From Streptomyces sp. NBC_01445 (GTDB taxonomy: Bacteria; Actinomycetota; Actinomycetes; Streptomycetales; Streptomycetaceae): 64,000 nucleotides of DNA. Shown piece after piece: positions 8,353-16,763 of the stretch. The position numbers and the translations under genes are program-made. The stretch spans positions 5,146,001 to 5,210,000 of the forward strand of contig NZ_CP109485.1 in assembly GCF_035918235.1 (NCBI RefSeq), written 5' to 3'. Below the pieces are notes generated by a model that saw only the letters and a program-made list of their open reading frames with translations, made no database searches and was not told where the DNA came from. Numbering within the stretch: the first letter of the stretch is position 1; every line of letters begins with the position of its first letter.

Positions 8353-9195
8353 TCAGCGCCGGCGGCGCAATACCCGGCCGACGACGATCGCGGACGCGAC
8401 CACGAGGGCGGCGGCGGGCGCGGCCCAGCGCAGGGTGGCGGTGGCCGCCGTGGTCTCGGGCGCGGGCACGGGGGCGTACCGGCCGCGCGGCGGCGCGTGG
8501 TCTACCTCCTCGGCGCTGCGGCCGATCATGGTGCGGCGCGCGTGGGCGGCCTCGGCGGGGGGCGCTTCGGAGTCGAACCCGGCCTCCTCTGGGGCAGCCT
8601 CGGCGAAGGGGGCGAGCGAGGGCGGCGGGATCTCGGTCTCGAAGACGGAGGTGTGGTCCTCGTCCTCGGCGTCCGTGTCGGTGGCGTCCGCGGCGTCTGC
8701 GGCGTCTGCGGCGTCCGCCGTGTCCTCGGCGGAGTCTCCCGCAGGGGCCGCGTCCTGTGCCCCCGGGTCCGTCCCCGGTTCCGCCGCCGTGCCGAGCGCC
8801 TCCGCGAAGCGGCTCAGGAGACGGCGCACCGCGGACTGCACGGCGTCCTCGGAGAGTTCGGCGACCCGGCCGTCCCCGCTGCCGGACGCGACGAACGTGA
8901 CGTTCGAGCCGCCGGACGCGGCGGCGACCCGCACCGTCACCGCGAACTTCACGGACCCGGTGCCGCGCGCCTCGGTGCCGTCGCCCTCGACCGCGAACGC
9001 CCCGGTCTCCGTCTCGGTGACGCGCAGGGAGCCGCGGTAGGTGATGGTGTGGCCGCCGATGCGGAGCTTCAGCCGGCCGCCGTCGCCGGAGGCCTCCCGC
9101 TGAAGCCCGGGCACCGCCCTCGCCACCAACTCGGGGGCTGCCAGCGCGCCCCTCAACGACTCCGCCGGAACCGGAACGAACACCTCATGCTCCAT
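8353..9195 (-). CDS. SRPBCC (CoxG-like) protein with acidic linker and C-terminal membrane anchor
   Basis: 280-aa protein. Residues 1-145 form a START/SRPBCC lipid- or ligand-binding fold of the carbon-monoxide-dehydrogenase-subunit-G type (MEHEVFVPVPAESLRGALA, VKFAVTVRVAAASGG). A low-complexity acidic linker follows, rich in Asp-Ala and encoded by imperfect GCGTC/TGC repeats around 8681-8725. It then has a Pro/Glu-rich stretch and one transmembrane helix (AAPAAALVVASAIVVG) ending RVLRRRR. The topology suggests a membrane-tethered cytosolic domain. The ATG at 9195 matches the conserved start of the domain. There are no CO-dehydrogenase genes nearby, so a CODH role is not implied. Confidence 0.8.
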   Translation of the reverse strand: MEHEVFVPVPAESLRGALAAPELVARAVPGLQREASGDGGRLKLRIGGHTITYRGSLRVTETETGAFAVEGDGTEARGTGSVKFAVTVRVAAASGGSNVTFVASGSGDGRVAELSEDAVQSAVRRLLSRFAEALGTAAEPGTDPGAQDAAPAGDSAEDTADAADAADAADATDTDAEDEDHTSVFETEIPPPSLAPFAEAAPEEAGFDSEAPPAEAAHARRTMIGRSAEEVDHAPPRGRYAPVPAPETTAATATLRWAAPAAALVVASAIVVGRVLRRRR

Positions 9196-9248
9196 GCCGC
9201 CCGAGCCTACCCACGCCCGGCCCCACGCGTCCCGTGTTCGGCCCGTAC

Positions 9249-10910
9249 TCAGTCGGCGTACCGCGGATGAACCAGGGTCGACGGCGCGAGTCCGGTGATC
9301 CTCGAGCGCTCCGCCGCCCGCACCTGCTCGCGCGGCACGGCCCCCTCCGGCAGCGGTCGCGGGCCCGCGAGCTCGAACCCCCAGTCGCTGGGCGCCCGCG
9401 TCCCGTCGAGCGTCCGGTCGGGCCCGTCGGCGATCCCGGTGAGCCGGTCCCACGCCCCGTGCTGCCGCCCGGCCGGGGCCGGCGGTTCGCCCGTGCCCAC
9501 CCAGTACGGCACCGTCCGCAGGCCCGCCGCGCGCAGCGTCGTGTCGACCGTCCAGAACACGCGGGGCCGCGACGACAGCGACCCGGCGTGCACGGCCAGC
9601 CGCCCGTCCGGCGCGAGGACCTGGGCCGCCAGGCCGTAGAACTCCTGCGAGTACAGCTTCGTGCTGGCCGTGATCCCGGGGTCGGGCAGATCGGAGATCA
9701 CGACGTCGTACGGGGTGTGGGGCCCGCGCAGCCATTGGAAGGCGTCCCCGGTCACGGCCCGCACGCGCCGGTCCTCGTACACGTGCCCGTTGAGCGCGCT
9801 GAGCGGCGGATCGTTTCTGGCGAGGCGTACGACGCCCGGGTCGATCTCGACGATGTCCACCTGCCGCACCCCGGGGAAGCGCAGGACCTCGCGGGCGGCG
9901 AGGCCGTCACCGCCGCCGAGGATGAGCACGCGCGCGTGCGGCCCGGTCATCGCGGGCCGCACCAGGCCCTCGTGGTAGCGCTGCTCGTCCCGGCCGCTGA
10001 CGCGCAGGCGCCCGTCGAGGTAGAGGTCGAGCGGCTCGTGCCTGCCGCCGGTGAGGACGACCTCCTGTACGCCGGTCTGGACGGCGACGCGTACGTCCCT
10101 GCCGTACATGGCCTGCCGGGCGGCCCGCTCGAAGTCGTCCACGCGGGCCGCGGCGCAGGCGAGCAGGCCGAGCACGACGACGTTCGCCACGAGCAGCGTC
10201 CAGCGGCCCCGGCGCGTCAGGTCCCTGCGGAACAGGCCGAGTACGAGGGCGCCACCGGCGAGCGCGTTGACCGCGCCGGTCAGCAGCGCGCCCGTCAGCT
10301 GCCCGAGCATCGGCAGCAGAAGGAAGGGAAAGGCGAGCCCGCCGACGAGCGCGCCCACGTAGTCGGCGGCGAACAGGTCGGCGACGGCGCCGCCGGGGTC
10401 CTGCCGCCTGATCCGCTGGATGAGCACCATCAGGAGGGGCACTTCGGCGCCGATGAGCACACCGATGGCGAGGGAGAACCCGACGAGCATGTAGCGCGAG
10501 CCGCCCGCCCAGGACCCGCCCCAGTCGCCGGTCCACGCGAACACCGCGTACAGCGCCATCGCGCTGCACCCGCCGACCAGCGCGAGCGCGGCCTCGACCG
10601 CGCCGAACCCGGCGGCGGCACGCAGCCGCAGCCGCTTGGCCCCGAGCGAGCCGATGCCCATGGCGAAGACCATCACGGACAGCACGACGGACGCCTGGGT
10701 GACGGAGTCGCCGATCAAGTACGAGGCGAGCGCGACCAGTTCGAGTTCGTACACGAGTCCGCAGGCCGCGCAGAGGAAGACGCCCGCGAGGACGAGGAAC
10801 CGCCCCGTCGCCGGTTTCACGGGAAGGGGCGCCACGGGAAGGGGCGCCCTGTCCTCCTCGCTCCGGGCGCGCGGGACGCCGGTCTGGACGGGGGTGCGCG
10901 GCTCGATCAC
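9249..10910 (-). CDS. Membrane-embedded spermidine synthase-like protein
   Basis: 553-aa fusion. Residues about 38-240 hold seven or more hydrophobic helices ([20 protein letters not shown], then [13 protein letters not shown]). Residues about 270-500 form a Rossmann methyltransferase/polyamine synthase domain. That domain has [20 protein letters not shown], the nucleotide site [31 protein letters not shown] and [11 protein letters not shown]. These match the polyamine-transferase family in which a SpeE domain follows a transporter-like membrane part. The DLPDP motif replaces the D-S-T/S-D-P of true spermidine synthases, so activity is uncertain. The GTG at 10910 is used. The downstream gap to the SRPBCC gene is 53 bases. 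Confidence 0.85.
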   Translation of the reverse strand: MIEPRTPVQTGVPRARSEEDRAPLPVAPLPVKPATGRFLVLAGVFLCAACGLVYELELVALASYLIGDSVTQASVVLSVMVFAMGIGSLGAKRLRLRAAAGFGAVEAALALVGGCSAMALYAVFAWTGDWGGSWAGGSRYMLVGFSLAIGVLIGAEVPLLMVLIQRIRRQDPGGAVADLFAADYVGALVGGLAFPFLLLPMLGQLTGALLTGAVNALAGGALVLGLFRRDLTRRGRWTLLVANVVVLGLLACAAARVDDFERAARQAMYGRDVRVAVQTGVQEVVLTGGRHEPLDLYLDGRLRVSGRDEQRYHEGLVRPAMTGPHARVLILGGGDGLAAREVLRFPGVRQVDIVEIDPGVVRLARNDPPLSALNGHVYEDRRVRAVTGDAFQWLRGPHTPYDVVISDLPDPGITASTKLYSQEFYGLAAQVLAPDGRLAVHAGSLSSRPRVFWTVDTTLRAAGLRTVPYWVGTGEPPAPAGRQHGAWDRLTGIADGPDRTLDGTRAPSDWGFELAGPRPLPEGAVPREQVRAAERSRITGLAPSTLVHPRYAD

Positions 10911-11000
10911 CTTGCGAACGCTACGTCACCACACCACTCCGCCCAGTCACCCACACGTGTGGAAGTGGGTCCGCGCGCGCATGAGTTGCAGCCCATGGCG

Positions 11001-11522
11001 TCACAGCACCGCAGCCGGGGTCCGCACGCCCACCCGGGTCCGGGTGACGACGAGTTGACCCTCCTGCGGATAGGCGTGCCAGGTACGCCAGTGCACCTGG
11101 CCCTCCTGCCGGTGGGCGAGCAGTGCGGTGAAGGCGTGCGGGCTGCCGGGGAACACCCCGGCGAGACCGTTGGGATGGTCGGACACCAGCGCGATGAGCT
11201 CCTGGGCGCGGCCCGCGAACGAGCCCTTCGAGAGGGTCTCGACGTGTGCCGCGAATTCGTACTCCCAGTCGCCCATGCGCTTGGCGACGCCGAGCGGCAG
11301 CGGGGTGCTGCTGCCCGGGATACAGGCGACGGTCTCGGAGCAGGTGCCGCGCTCCTCCTCCAGGAGTACCTGGTGCGAGGCGCCGAGGAGCCTCAATTGG
11401 AGCTGGGCACCGGCGAGTTCGAGGTCGAGCGTGGCGAGCGCGGGCAGCGGTTCGCGGCCGAGAGCCCAGGCCAGGTCGTCCGCGCGCGTGTCGGTGTAGG
11501 CGGTGTTCAGGGTCGTGAGCAT
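11001..11522 (-). CDS. DUF2617 family protein
   Basis: 173-aa soluble protein of the actinobacterial DUF2617 family, unknown function. Conserved-looking pieces are ALATLDLELAGAQLQLRLLG, then SHQVLLEEERGTCSETVACIPG and AHVETLSKGSFAGRAQELI, with WHAYPQEGQLVVTRTRV near the end. The ATG at 11522 follows GCGGAG. It lies 90 bases upstream of the spermidine-synthase-like gene on the same strand, an association I recall in other Streptomyces genomes. No membrane segment or known catalytic motif is visible. Confidence 0.85.
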   Translation of the reverse strand: MLTTLNTAYTDTRADDLAWALGREPLPALATLDLELAGAQLQLRLLGASHQVLLEEERGTCSETVACIPGSSTPLPLGVAKRMGDWEYEFAAHVETLSKGSFAGRAQELIALVSDHPNGLAGVFPGSPHAFTALLAHRQEGQVHWRTWHAYPQEGQLVVTRTRVGVRTPAAVL

Positions 11523-11889
11523 GGGTCGGCTCCGCTAACACGCAAAAGGAGGTGAGGCCGGCGCTGAAGGGGGAGGGCCGGCACGTGCCCACGCGAACAC
11601 ACGAGGGCCGCTTTGACGGTTAAGAGAGAATCATGAACAGTGGCGCCGCAACAGGGTTTTTACCCAACTTCGCCGGGTTTCCATCCCCTCCGGGGACCCC
11701 ACAGCTCAACTGTTCAACTTCTCTCGGCAACTTGCGTACCGTTCCCGCGCAACGGACCTTTCCGGGCGCATATGGCGCCCCGTTCGTCGCACGTCTCTCC
11801 GGCTGGCTCACACATACGTACGGCCCACGCGGACCGGCTGCCCCGTGTCAGCCGCCTCCCTGTGAGCCGTACGTGTCCTCGTGGCGCGG
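11523..11889. other. Intergenic region, no convincing gene
   Basis: 367 bases between DUF2617 (minus strand) and the small Gly/Cys-rich gene. Frames on both strands give Pro-rich or random-looking peptides without domain signals. It presumably carries the DUF2617 promoter near 11530-11620, but no clear -10/-35 pair was identified. Confidence 0.4.
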
Positions 11890-12204
11890 TCAGCTTCCGC
11901 CGCCGCACCCGCCCCCGCCGCCGCAGGAGGACCCGCCGCCGCAGGAGCTGCCGCCCCCGCACGAGGATCCGCCGCCGCAGGAGTGCCCGTGGTGTCCGCC
12001 GGAGCTGCCCGACGAGCAGGAGGCCCCGCCCGCCGCACCGCCGCCGCCGGCCCACCAGCTGCCGCGGGAGCGGGACGACCGGCCCTTGCTCAGTGACGTC
12101 TTCCCGCTCCGCGCCTTGCCCGAGCCGCCTGCGGACGACACGGCCACGACGATGCCCACGATCACAAGTACAAAGATGATGGCTCCGATGATCACGGCCC
12201 TCAC
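11890..12204 (-). CDS. Small Gly/Ser/Cys-rich membrane-anchored protein
   Basis: 104 aa. One N-terminal transmembrane helix (VIIGAIIFVLVIVGIVVAV), a basic Ser/Arg/Lys stretch of about 25 residues, then a tail of Gly, Ser and Cys. The tail repeats the unit SSCGGG four times after a SGGHHGHSC segment; about eight cysteines and several histidines suggest metal binding or disulfide cross-linking. The start is GTG at 12204 after GAGAGGAAG. I recognise no named family. The reverse-strand frame over the same bases is Pro-rich and probably a shadow. It sits at the left edge of the decayed integrative element. Confidence 0.6.
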   Translation of the reverse strand: MRAVIIGAIIFVLVIVGIVVAVSSAGGSGKARSGKTSLSKGRSSRSRGSWWAGGGGAAGGASCSSGSSGGHHGHSCGGGSSCGGGSSCGGGSSCGGGGGCGGGS

Positions 12205-12275
12205 CTTCCTCTCATTCCCCCGAGAACGCCCCCGTCGGGCGTGATTCGGGGATTCCCGGACCCGCGCCCCGTCAA

Positions 12276-12301
12276 AGCAGAGTTGAGGAACTCCAGAGGT
12301 T
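12276..12301. repeat. 26-bp direct repeat, left copy (putative attL)
   Basis: Identical over 26 bases to 13718-13743, same orientation. It contains an internal inverted repeat GAGTT-GAGG-AACTC, as tyrosine-recombinase core sites often do. It lies directly beside the integrase C-terminal remnant, the usual position of an att site. Confidence 0.65.
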
Positions 12302-12566
12302 TCCCCTTCCGCGAAAGTCCCCGGCCTGCACCGGAAGCAGAACCAGGGGCGATCGGCGGTCGATCGGGCCGTCTATGGGCCGTGATCTTCGACGTGGGGC
12401 ATCCCGAGGGCCCCGTCTCAATGGCTCGCCGGGACCGCTCGCGACTGTCGGGCATCAGGTGGGCGTACACCCGAAGGGTCATGGCCGGGTCGGCGTGTCC
12501 CATGTACTCGCGGGCACGGTAAGAGCGGCTAATGAGGCCCTGCCGGTGCGGCGTTGCGTGACTCAC
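12302..12566 (-). pseudogene. Integrase (tyrosine recombinase) C-terminal remnant
   Basis: Minus-strand frame encoding REYMGHADPAMTLRVYAHLM, then PDSRERSRRAI. This is the last catalytic segment of phage/AICE integrases: the box LGH.....T...Y.HL with the nucleophile Tyr in LRVYAHL. Everything upstream of this segment (core-binding domain, R and HxxR boxes) is absent, so the gene is a fragment. The frame runs on through the 26-bp repeat. It is inside the two repeats and reads towards the left one, as in intact integrative elements. Confidence 0.75.
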
Positions 12567-12686
12567 TGATCGTTTCAGAACGTGGACACGGCGTCATCTG
12601 AGGGCGCCCGGCCCGTGCCGCGCGCTCGCCGCCTCGGCCGTGAAAATCACTGTCCGATTGTCGGAACACGGTGATAGAGAGTCCAT

Positions 12687-13484
12687 GTGACAACGACACT
12701 TACGTTCCCCGTTCTGTTGCGACTGATCGACGAACGGTCGAGCGCCTTCCGCGCCGCGGTCGCCTCCGCGCCAAGCCTCGACGTACAGGTGCCGACCTGC
12801 CCCGAGTGGACGCTGTTCGATCTGGCGCAGCACATCGGCGAGGGGCGCCGCGCCTGGGCCGCCACCGTCGCCGCAGGGCCTGCTCCGGCCAAGTCCGCAG
12901 CGGAGGGCGCCCCGGCTGCGCCTCGGGAGCGCGAGGCCCTGCTGGCCTGGTTGGCGGAGTCCACGGAGCAACTGCTGGACGCATTGCGGGAGGCCGGCCC
13001 GGATCGCGGTTGCTGGACGTGGTGGGGTGCGTCCCAGTCGCCGCAGACCTGTGGCGCCGTCGCCCGGCACCAGCTCCAGCAGATCGCGGTGCACACCTAC
13101 GACGCCCAGGTCACTGTGGGTGCCCCGGAGCCGCTGCCGGATGAGGTGGCACTCGACGGTGTCGAGGAGTTCCTGTTCACCTGCGTCGCAACGACGGGTG
13201 CCTGGCCGCACAAGCCCACTGCCTTCGACTTCCACGCCACCGAGGGCCGTTCCTGGCGCCTCACGGTCGACGGCGACGGCGCACGCTCCACCCGTATCTC
13301 CGCGCCCGGCACGACGCCTGTCGCCGCTGCCGACGAGGGCCCGAACGCGGCTGGCGTCTCCGTTCGCGGCACGGCCAGTGAGCTGGTTCTCTTCGTGTAC
13401 GACCGTATCCCGGCGGACTCCCTGCAGATCGAGGGAGACGCAGGTCTGTTCGACCTGCTCCGCGCGTGGGACCCGGAGGAGTAG
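12687..13484 (+). CDS. Maleylpyruvate isomerase (mycothiol-dependent) family protein
   Basis: 265-aa protein of the TIGR03083/MDMPI family. The N-terminal DinB-like four-helix domain has LLRLIDERSSAFRAAVAS, PTCPEWTLFDLAQHIGEG and the metal-site histidines in CGAVARHQLQQIAVHTYDAQ. A C-terminal domain follows from about residue 165 (WRLTVDGDGARSTRI, GVSVRGTASELVLFVYDRIP). Members use mycothiol as thiol cofactor or are uncharacterised. The start is the GTG at 12687; no strong Shine-Dalgarno precedes it. It is the only intact gene between the two 26-bp repeats, so it looks like cargo of a decayed element. Confidence 0.85.
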   Translation: MTTTLTFPVLLRLIDERSSAFRAAVASAPSLDVQVPTCPEWTLFDLAQHIGEGRRAWAATVAAGPAPAKSAAEGAPAAPREREALLAWLAESTEQLLDALREAGPDRGCWTWWGASQSPQTCGAVARHQLQQIAVHTYDAQVTVGAPEPLPDEVALDGVEEFLFTCVATTGAWPHKPTAFDFHATEGRSWRLTVDGDGARSTRISAPGTTPVAAADEGPNAAGVSVRGTASELVLFVYDRIPADSLQIEGDAGLFDLLRAWDPEE

Positions 13485-13717
13485 GACGGGTGCTGTAGAG
13501 CGGCGAAGTAAGCCTTGCCAAGACTGAGAAGTGGGTCGACGCGCGGGAGGGCGACTTCCTGCACGTTCCGCTCGAGGGGCACACCGCGACACCCCCGCTC
13601 GGGCCGTCTCTGGGCCGTGCGGGGATGCTCAACGATGACAGACGACGACGGTCGACGACGGCTCTTCCCCTGCTCAGAGACGGTGCTTCGGGTACCGGCC
13701 CAGGTGCTCATCAGTGG

Positions 13718-13743
13718 AGCAGAGTTGAGGAACTCCAGAGGTT
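13718..13743. repeat. 26-bp direct repeat, right copy (putative attR)
   Basis: Perfect copy of 12276-12301. It ends 18 bases before the aminotransferase ATG at 13762, so insertion would have occurred in that gene's 5' leader. Confidence 0.65.
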
Positions 13744-13761
13744 CGGCGCAGGATGGCGGCC

Positions 13762-14940
13762 ATGACCTCCAGCGCGCGCCCCCTGCTCAACCGCCGTCTC
13801 GCCGAGTTCGGGACCACGATCTTCGCGGAGATGTCCGCGCTGGCCACGGCGACCGGCTCGATCAACCTCGGCCAGGGCTTCCCCGACACGGACGGCCCCG
13901 AGGAGATCCGCGAGGCGGCCGTGCGGGCGCTGCGCGACGGCCGCGGCAACCAGTACCCGCCGGGCCCCGGCGTCCCCGAGCTGCGCACCGCGATCGCGGC
14001 CCACCAGGAGCACCGCTACGGTCTGACCTTCGACCCGGACCGCGAGGTCCTCGTCACGGCCGGCGCCACCGAGGCCATCGCCGCCTCGCTGCTCGCCCTC
14101 GTGGAACCCGGCGACGAGGTCGTCGCGCTGGAGCCGTACTACGACTCGTACGCGGCCAGCATCGCGCTGGCGGGCGGCACCCGCGTCCCCGTCACCCTGC
14201 GCCCCGACGGCGGCGCCTTCCGCCTCGACCTGGACGAGCTGCGCGCCGCGGTCACCGACCGCACCCGCCTCCTTCTGATCAACACCCCGCACAACCCGAC
14301 CGGCACCGTCCTCACCCGCGAGGAGCTCACCGCGATCGCGGCCCTCGCCGTCGAACGCGACCTCCTGGTGATCACGGACGAGGTGTACGAGCACCTGACG
14401 TTCGGCGACGCCGGGCACATCCCGCTCGCCACGCTCCCCGGCATGCGCGAGCGCACGGTGACCATCGGGTCGGCCGGCAAGACTTTTTCGTTCACGGGCT
14501 GGAAGGTCGGCTGGGTGACCGCGGGCCCCGAACTGGTCACCGCGGTCCGCTCGGCGAAGCAGTTCCTCACCTACGTCGCGTCCGGCCCCTTCCAGTACGC
14601 GATCGCCGAGGCGCTCTCGCTGCCGGACTCGTACTACGACGCCTTCCGCGCCGACATGAGCGCCAAGCGCGACCTGCTCGCGGACGGTCTCGCGGCGGCG
14701 GGCTTCGAGGTGTTCCGGCCCGCGGGCACGTACTTCGTCACCACCGACATCCGCCCGCTCGGCGAGAGCGACGGCTTCGCGTTCTGCCGCGCGCTGCCCG
14801 AACGCGCGGGCGTCGTCGCCATCCCGAACGCGGTGTTCTACGACCACCGCGACGCGGGCGCCCCCTTCGTACGGTTCGCGTTCTGCAAGCGGATCCCGGT
14901 GCTCGAAGAGGCGGTCGACCGCCTCAAGAAGCTCGCCTGA
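13762..14940 (+). CDS. Class I/II PLP-dependent aminotransferase
   Basis: 392-aa aminotransferase. Motifs: INLGQGFPDTDGPEEIREA (about 30-50), NQYPPGPGVPELR, VTAGATEAIAASLLALV, LLINTPHNPTGTV, ITDEVYEHL, the lysine in IGSAGKTFSFTGWKVGW and the carboxylate-binding FVRFAFCK. This subgroup includes kynurenine/glutamine transaminase K, DapC and methionine aminotransferases. With kynurenine-pathway genes 10 kb away, kynurenine aminotransferase is possible but unproven. ATG 13762 (AGGA eight bases upstream) is preferred over ATG 13753. The putative att repeat lies in the leader. Confidence 0.9.
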   Translation: MTSSARPLLNRRLAEFGTTIFAEMSALATATGSINLGQGFPDTDGPEEIREAAVRALRDGRGNQYPPGPGVPELRTAIAAHQEHRYGLTFDPDREVLVTAGATEAIAASLLALVEPGDEVVALEPYYDSYAASIALAGGTRVPVTLRPDGGAFRLDLDELRAAVTDRTRLLLINTPHNPTGTVLTREELTAIAALAVERDLLVITDEVYEHLTFGDAGHIPLATLPGMRERTVTIGSAGKTFSFTGWKVGWVTAGPELVTAVRSAKQFLTYVASGPFQYAIAEALSLPDSYYDAFRADMSAKRDLLADGLAAAGFEVFRPAGTYFVTTDIRPLGESDGFAFCRALPERAGVVAIPNAVFYDHRDAGAPFVRFAFCKRIPVLEEAVDRLKKLA

Positions 14941-15095
14941 GGCCGGCCGGGCCCCGCTTCCCGAGGAGTGACGCGATGCGCGCGTGATCCAAATGGGACG
15001 GTTGTGACCGTACCCACGCGCGGCTCTTCGTCATACCCTTGCTGGCTCGGGCAGCGACAGTACGACCGCTGCCGCGGGACGCGTGAGGGGGACAC

Positions 15096-15176
15096 GTGGA
15101 AGTGGCTCGACCAACTGCGGACATCCATCCGGCGGACGCCACCCGGTGGCAGAACCGCTCCGACGGCCATGCCTGA
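15096..15176 (+). CDS. Possible 26-aa leader peptide overlapping the VMAP-like start
   Basis: GTG at 15096 preceded by GAGGGG five bases upstream, a stronger ribosome site than that of the next gene. The predicted peptide begins MEVARPTADIHPADAT and ends NRSDGHA. Its TGA at 15174-15176 overlaps the ATG at 15169 (ATGCCTGA), so translation of the short frame could deliver ribosomes to the weakly initiated VMAP-like gene. No homology is recognised. It may be only a coupling leader, or a misread of the true start. Confidence 0.4.
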   Translation: MEVARPTADIHPADATRWQNRSDGHA

Positions 15177-16671
15177 GCGCCCGTCCCCGTACCCGGCCTT
15201 TCCCGCGAGCGAAGAGCAGCTCGTGGAGGCGCTGATGCGGGTGTCCGTCATGGAGGAGCGGCTCAGCCGCAGGATGTGCGTCGAACGGGCGCTCCACCGG
15301 CTCGGACAGCGCCTGTCCGTGACCGAGTTCGGCGAGAAGAAGCCGCACATCGTCGAAATGGTCCGGGTGTTCGGCGCAGTGCCTCACGGCTGGCTCCGGC
15401 TGGTGGAGGCCGTCCGGTATCTGGCGGACGACGATCTGGCCTCGCTCCAGGCGTCCGCCCTCGTGGAGTCGCCACTGCCGCCGGCAGGCGACCCGGCGCA
15501 GCGGGCCGCGCTCGACCCGCTCCTGAGCGGCCTCGACCGGGGCTCCGTCCCGGAGCTCGCCGACCTCTTCCGCCATGTGGCCGGGGACAGCTTCGGGCCG
15601 CTGCCGAGGACGACCAGCACGGCACGCGAGGCGTACGAGCTCCTGGAGCAGTGCAACGTTCCCCCGGACGGGATACCGAGGAGCGTGCGCTTCCTGAACG
15701 AACTGGCGTATCTGGTCGGCCCGGAGCGCGGCGACCCGCTCAGGGTCTGGCTCAGCAGCCACATCCGCTCCCTCGCCGCCCCCGGAGTCGAGGGGCAGCG
15801 CCTGCTCGACGCCGTCCGCACCTCCACCGGGACCTGGCGAAGAGACCCCGGCCGTGAAGCCTTCCTGGTGATCCGGCTCCAGCCGTTGACCGAGTCACCC
15901 GACCGTGTCGCACTCACCTGCTGGACGAGCACCGGCAACGCCTGGGAGCCGCGCCAGCGGGACGACCGGGAACTGCGCCTGACGGAGGTGCCCGACTGGG
16001 TCGCCACCCTCGTCGACCGGGAGGAAGAGCGGCTGCGCAACCACCACGGCGGCATCGTCGTCGAGTTCATCCTCTCCCTGGCGATGGCGAACACACCGGT
16101 GGAGGACTGGACCCGGCCGACCCCCTTCGGGCCGCGGCAGCCCGGCCTCGGCAGATCGACCCCGTACACCCCTCCGCTGGGCATGGACTACAAGGTCGTC
16201 ATACGCAGTCTGGAGCGGATGGAAGCACGCCAGGTGCACCGGGTGTGGAACGCGCGCTGGGAGGTACTGAGGAGCGGGGGCGAGGGGCGCGTGCACCGGT
16301 GCGAAACCGGCGCCGGATCCCAACAACAGGTGCTCTACGCCAAGTTGAAGCACAATCAGGCCATTGTGCTGATGACTCTGGGGTCGTCACCGGACGAGGA
16401 ACACGGGCTCAGCGAGCTGACGCTCGGCCTCCAGGCGGGCCTGCCGGTGCTGCTCTGGGCTCACCAGGGACCGCTCGACGACAGCGAACACGCGGAACTC
16501 CACAGGGTCGCCGAAACGGGTGCCTGGGACGACTTGTTGGAGACCGTCACGCGCTTGCGCTTCTCTCCCGGAACACGCGACGATGGGACAGAGGGTTCCA
16601 TCGACTCTCGTATCGCTGTGCTGTGGGACGATCCGAGCCGCCTTCCCGAAGTACCGGAATCAGCGAGTTGA
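15169..16671 (+). CDS. VMAP-like conflict-system protein (effector-associated domain + VMAP C-terminal domain)
   Basis: 500-aa protein. Residues about 15-100 match the effector-associated-domain pattern seen in NTP-dependent conflict systems: LVEALMRVSVMEERLSRRMC, then PHIVEMVRVFGAVPHGWLRL. A middle helical part ends about 230. Residues about 250-490 resemble the VMAP-C domain: AFLVIRLQPLTESPDRVALT, EFILSLAMANTPVEDW, VVIRSLERM, VLMTLGSSPDEEHGL and GLPVLLWAHQGPL. VMAP proteins are the third component of vWA-MoxR-VMAP ternary systems. There they are thought to link an invasion sensor to an effector; mechanism is not established. The ATG at 15169 is followed by the first domain; the upstream in-frame stretch is low-quality. 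The MoxR gene follows after 92 bases. Confidence 0.72.
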   Translation: MPERPSPYPAFPASEEQLVEALMRVSVMEERLSRRMCVERALHRLGQRLSVTEFGEKKPHIVEMVRVFGAVPHGWLRLVEAVRYLADDDLASLQASALVESPLPPAGDPAQRAALDPLLSGLDRGSVPELADLFRHVAGDSFGPLPRTTSTAREAYELLEQCNVPPDGIPRSVRFLNELAYLVGPERGDPLRVWLSSHIRSLAAPGVEGQRLLDAVRTSTGTWRRDPGREAFLVIRLQPLTESPDRVALTCWTSTGNAWEPRQRDDRELRLTEVPDWVATLVDREEERLRNHHGGIVVEFILSLAMANTPVEDWTRPTPFGPRQPGLGRSTPYTPPLGMDYKVVIRSLERMEARQVHRVWNARWEVLRSGGEGRVHRCETGAGSQQQVLYAKLKHNQAIVLMTLGSSPDEEHGLSELTLGLQAGLPVLLWAHQGPLDDSEHAELHRVAETGAWDDLLETVTRLRFSPGTRDDGTEGSIDSRIAVLWDDPSRLPEVPESAS

Positions 16672-16763
16672 ACTTCCAGTCCAACCAGGTGTTCGGGACA
16701 GGGCAGTTGGGGAGTACGGACGTGCACCGACCGGGCACGAACCAGGGTGAGGGGGAACGGTCG

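Noticed and set aside
9234..11555. 773-codon plus-strand open frame
   Set aside because: Antisense to the spermidine-synthase-like and DUF2617 genes, His/Arg/Gly-rich, no domain.
11633..12244. 203-codon plus-strand frame with an ATG
   Set aside because: Becomes a Pro/Glu run antisense to the Gly/Cys-rich gene and has no recognisable domain; probably chance.
13515..14987. 490-codon plus-strand frame over the aminotransferase gene
   Set aside because: Pro/Arg/Gly-rich shadow of the real frame, which has all PLP motifs.
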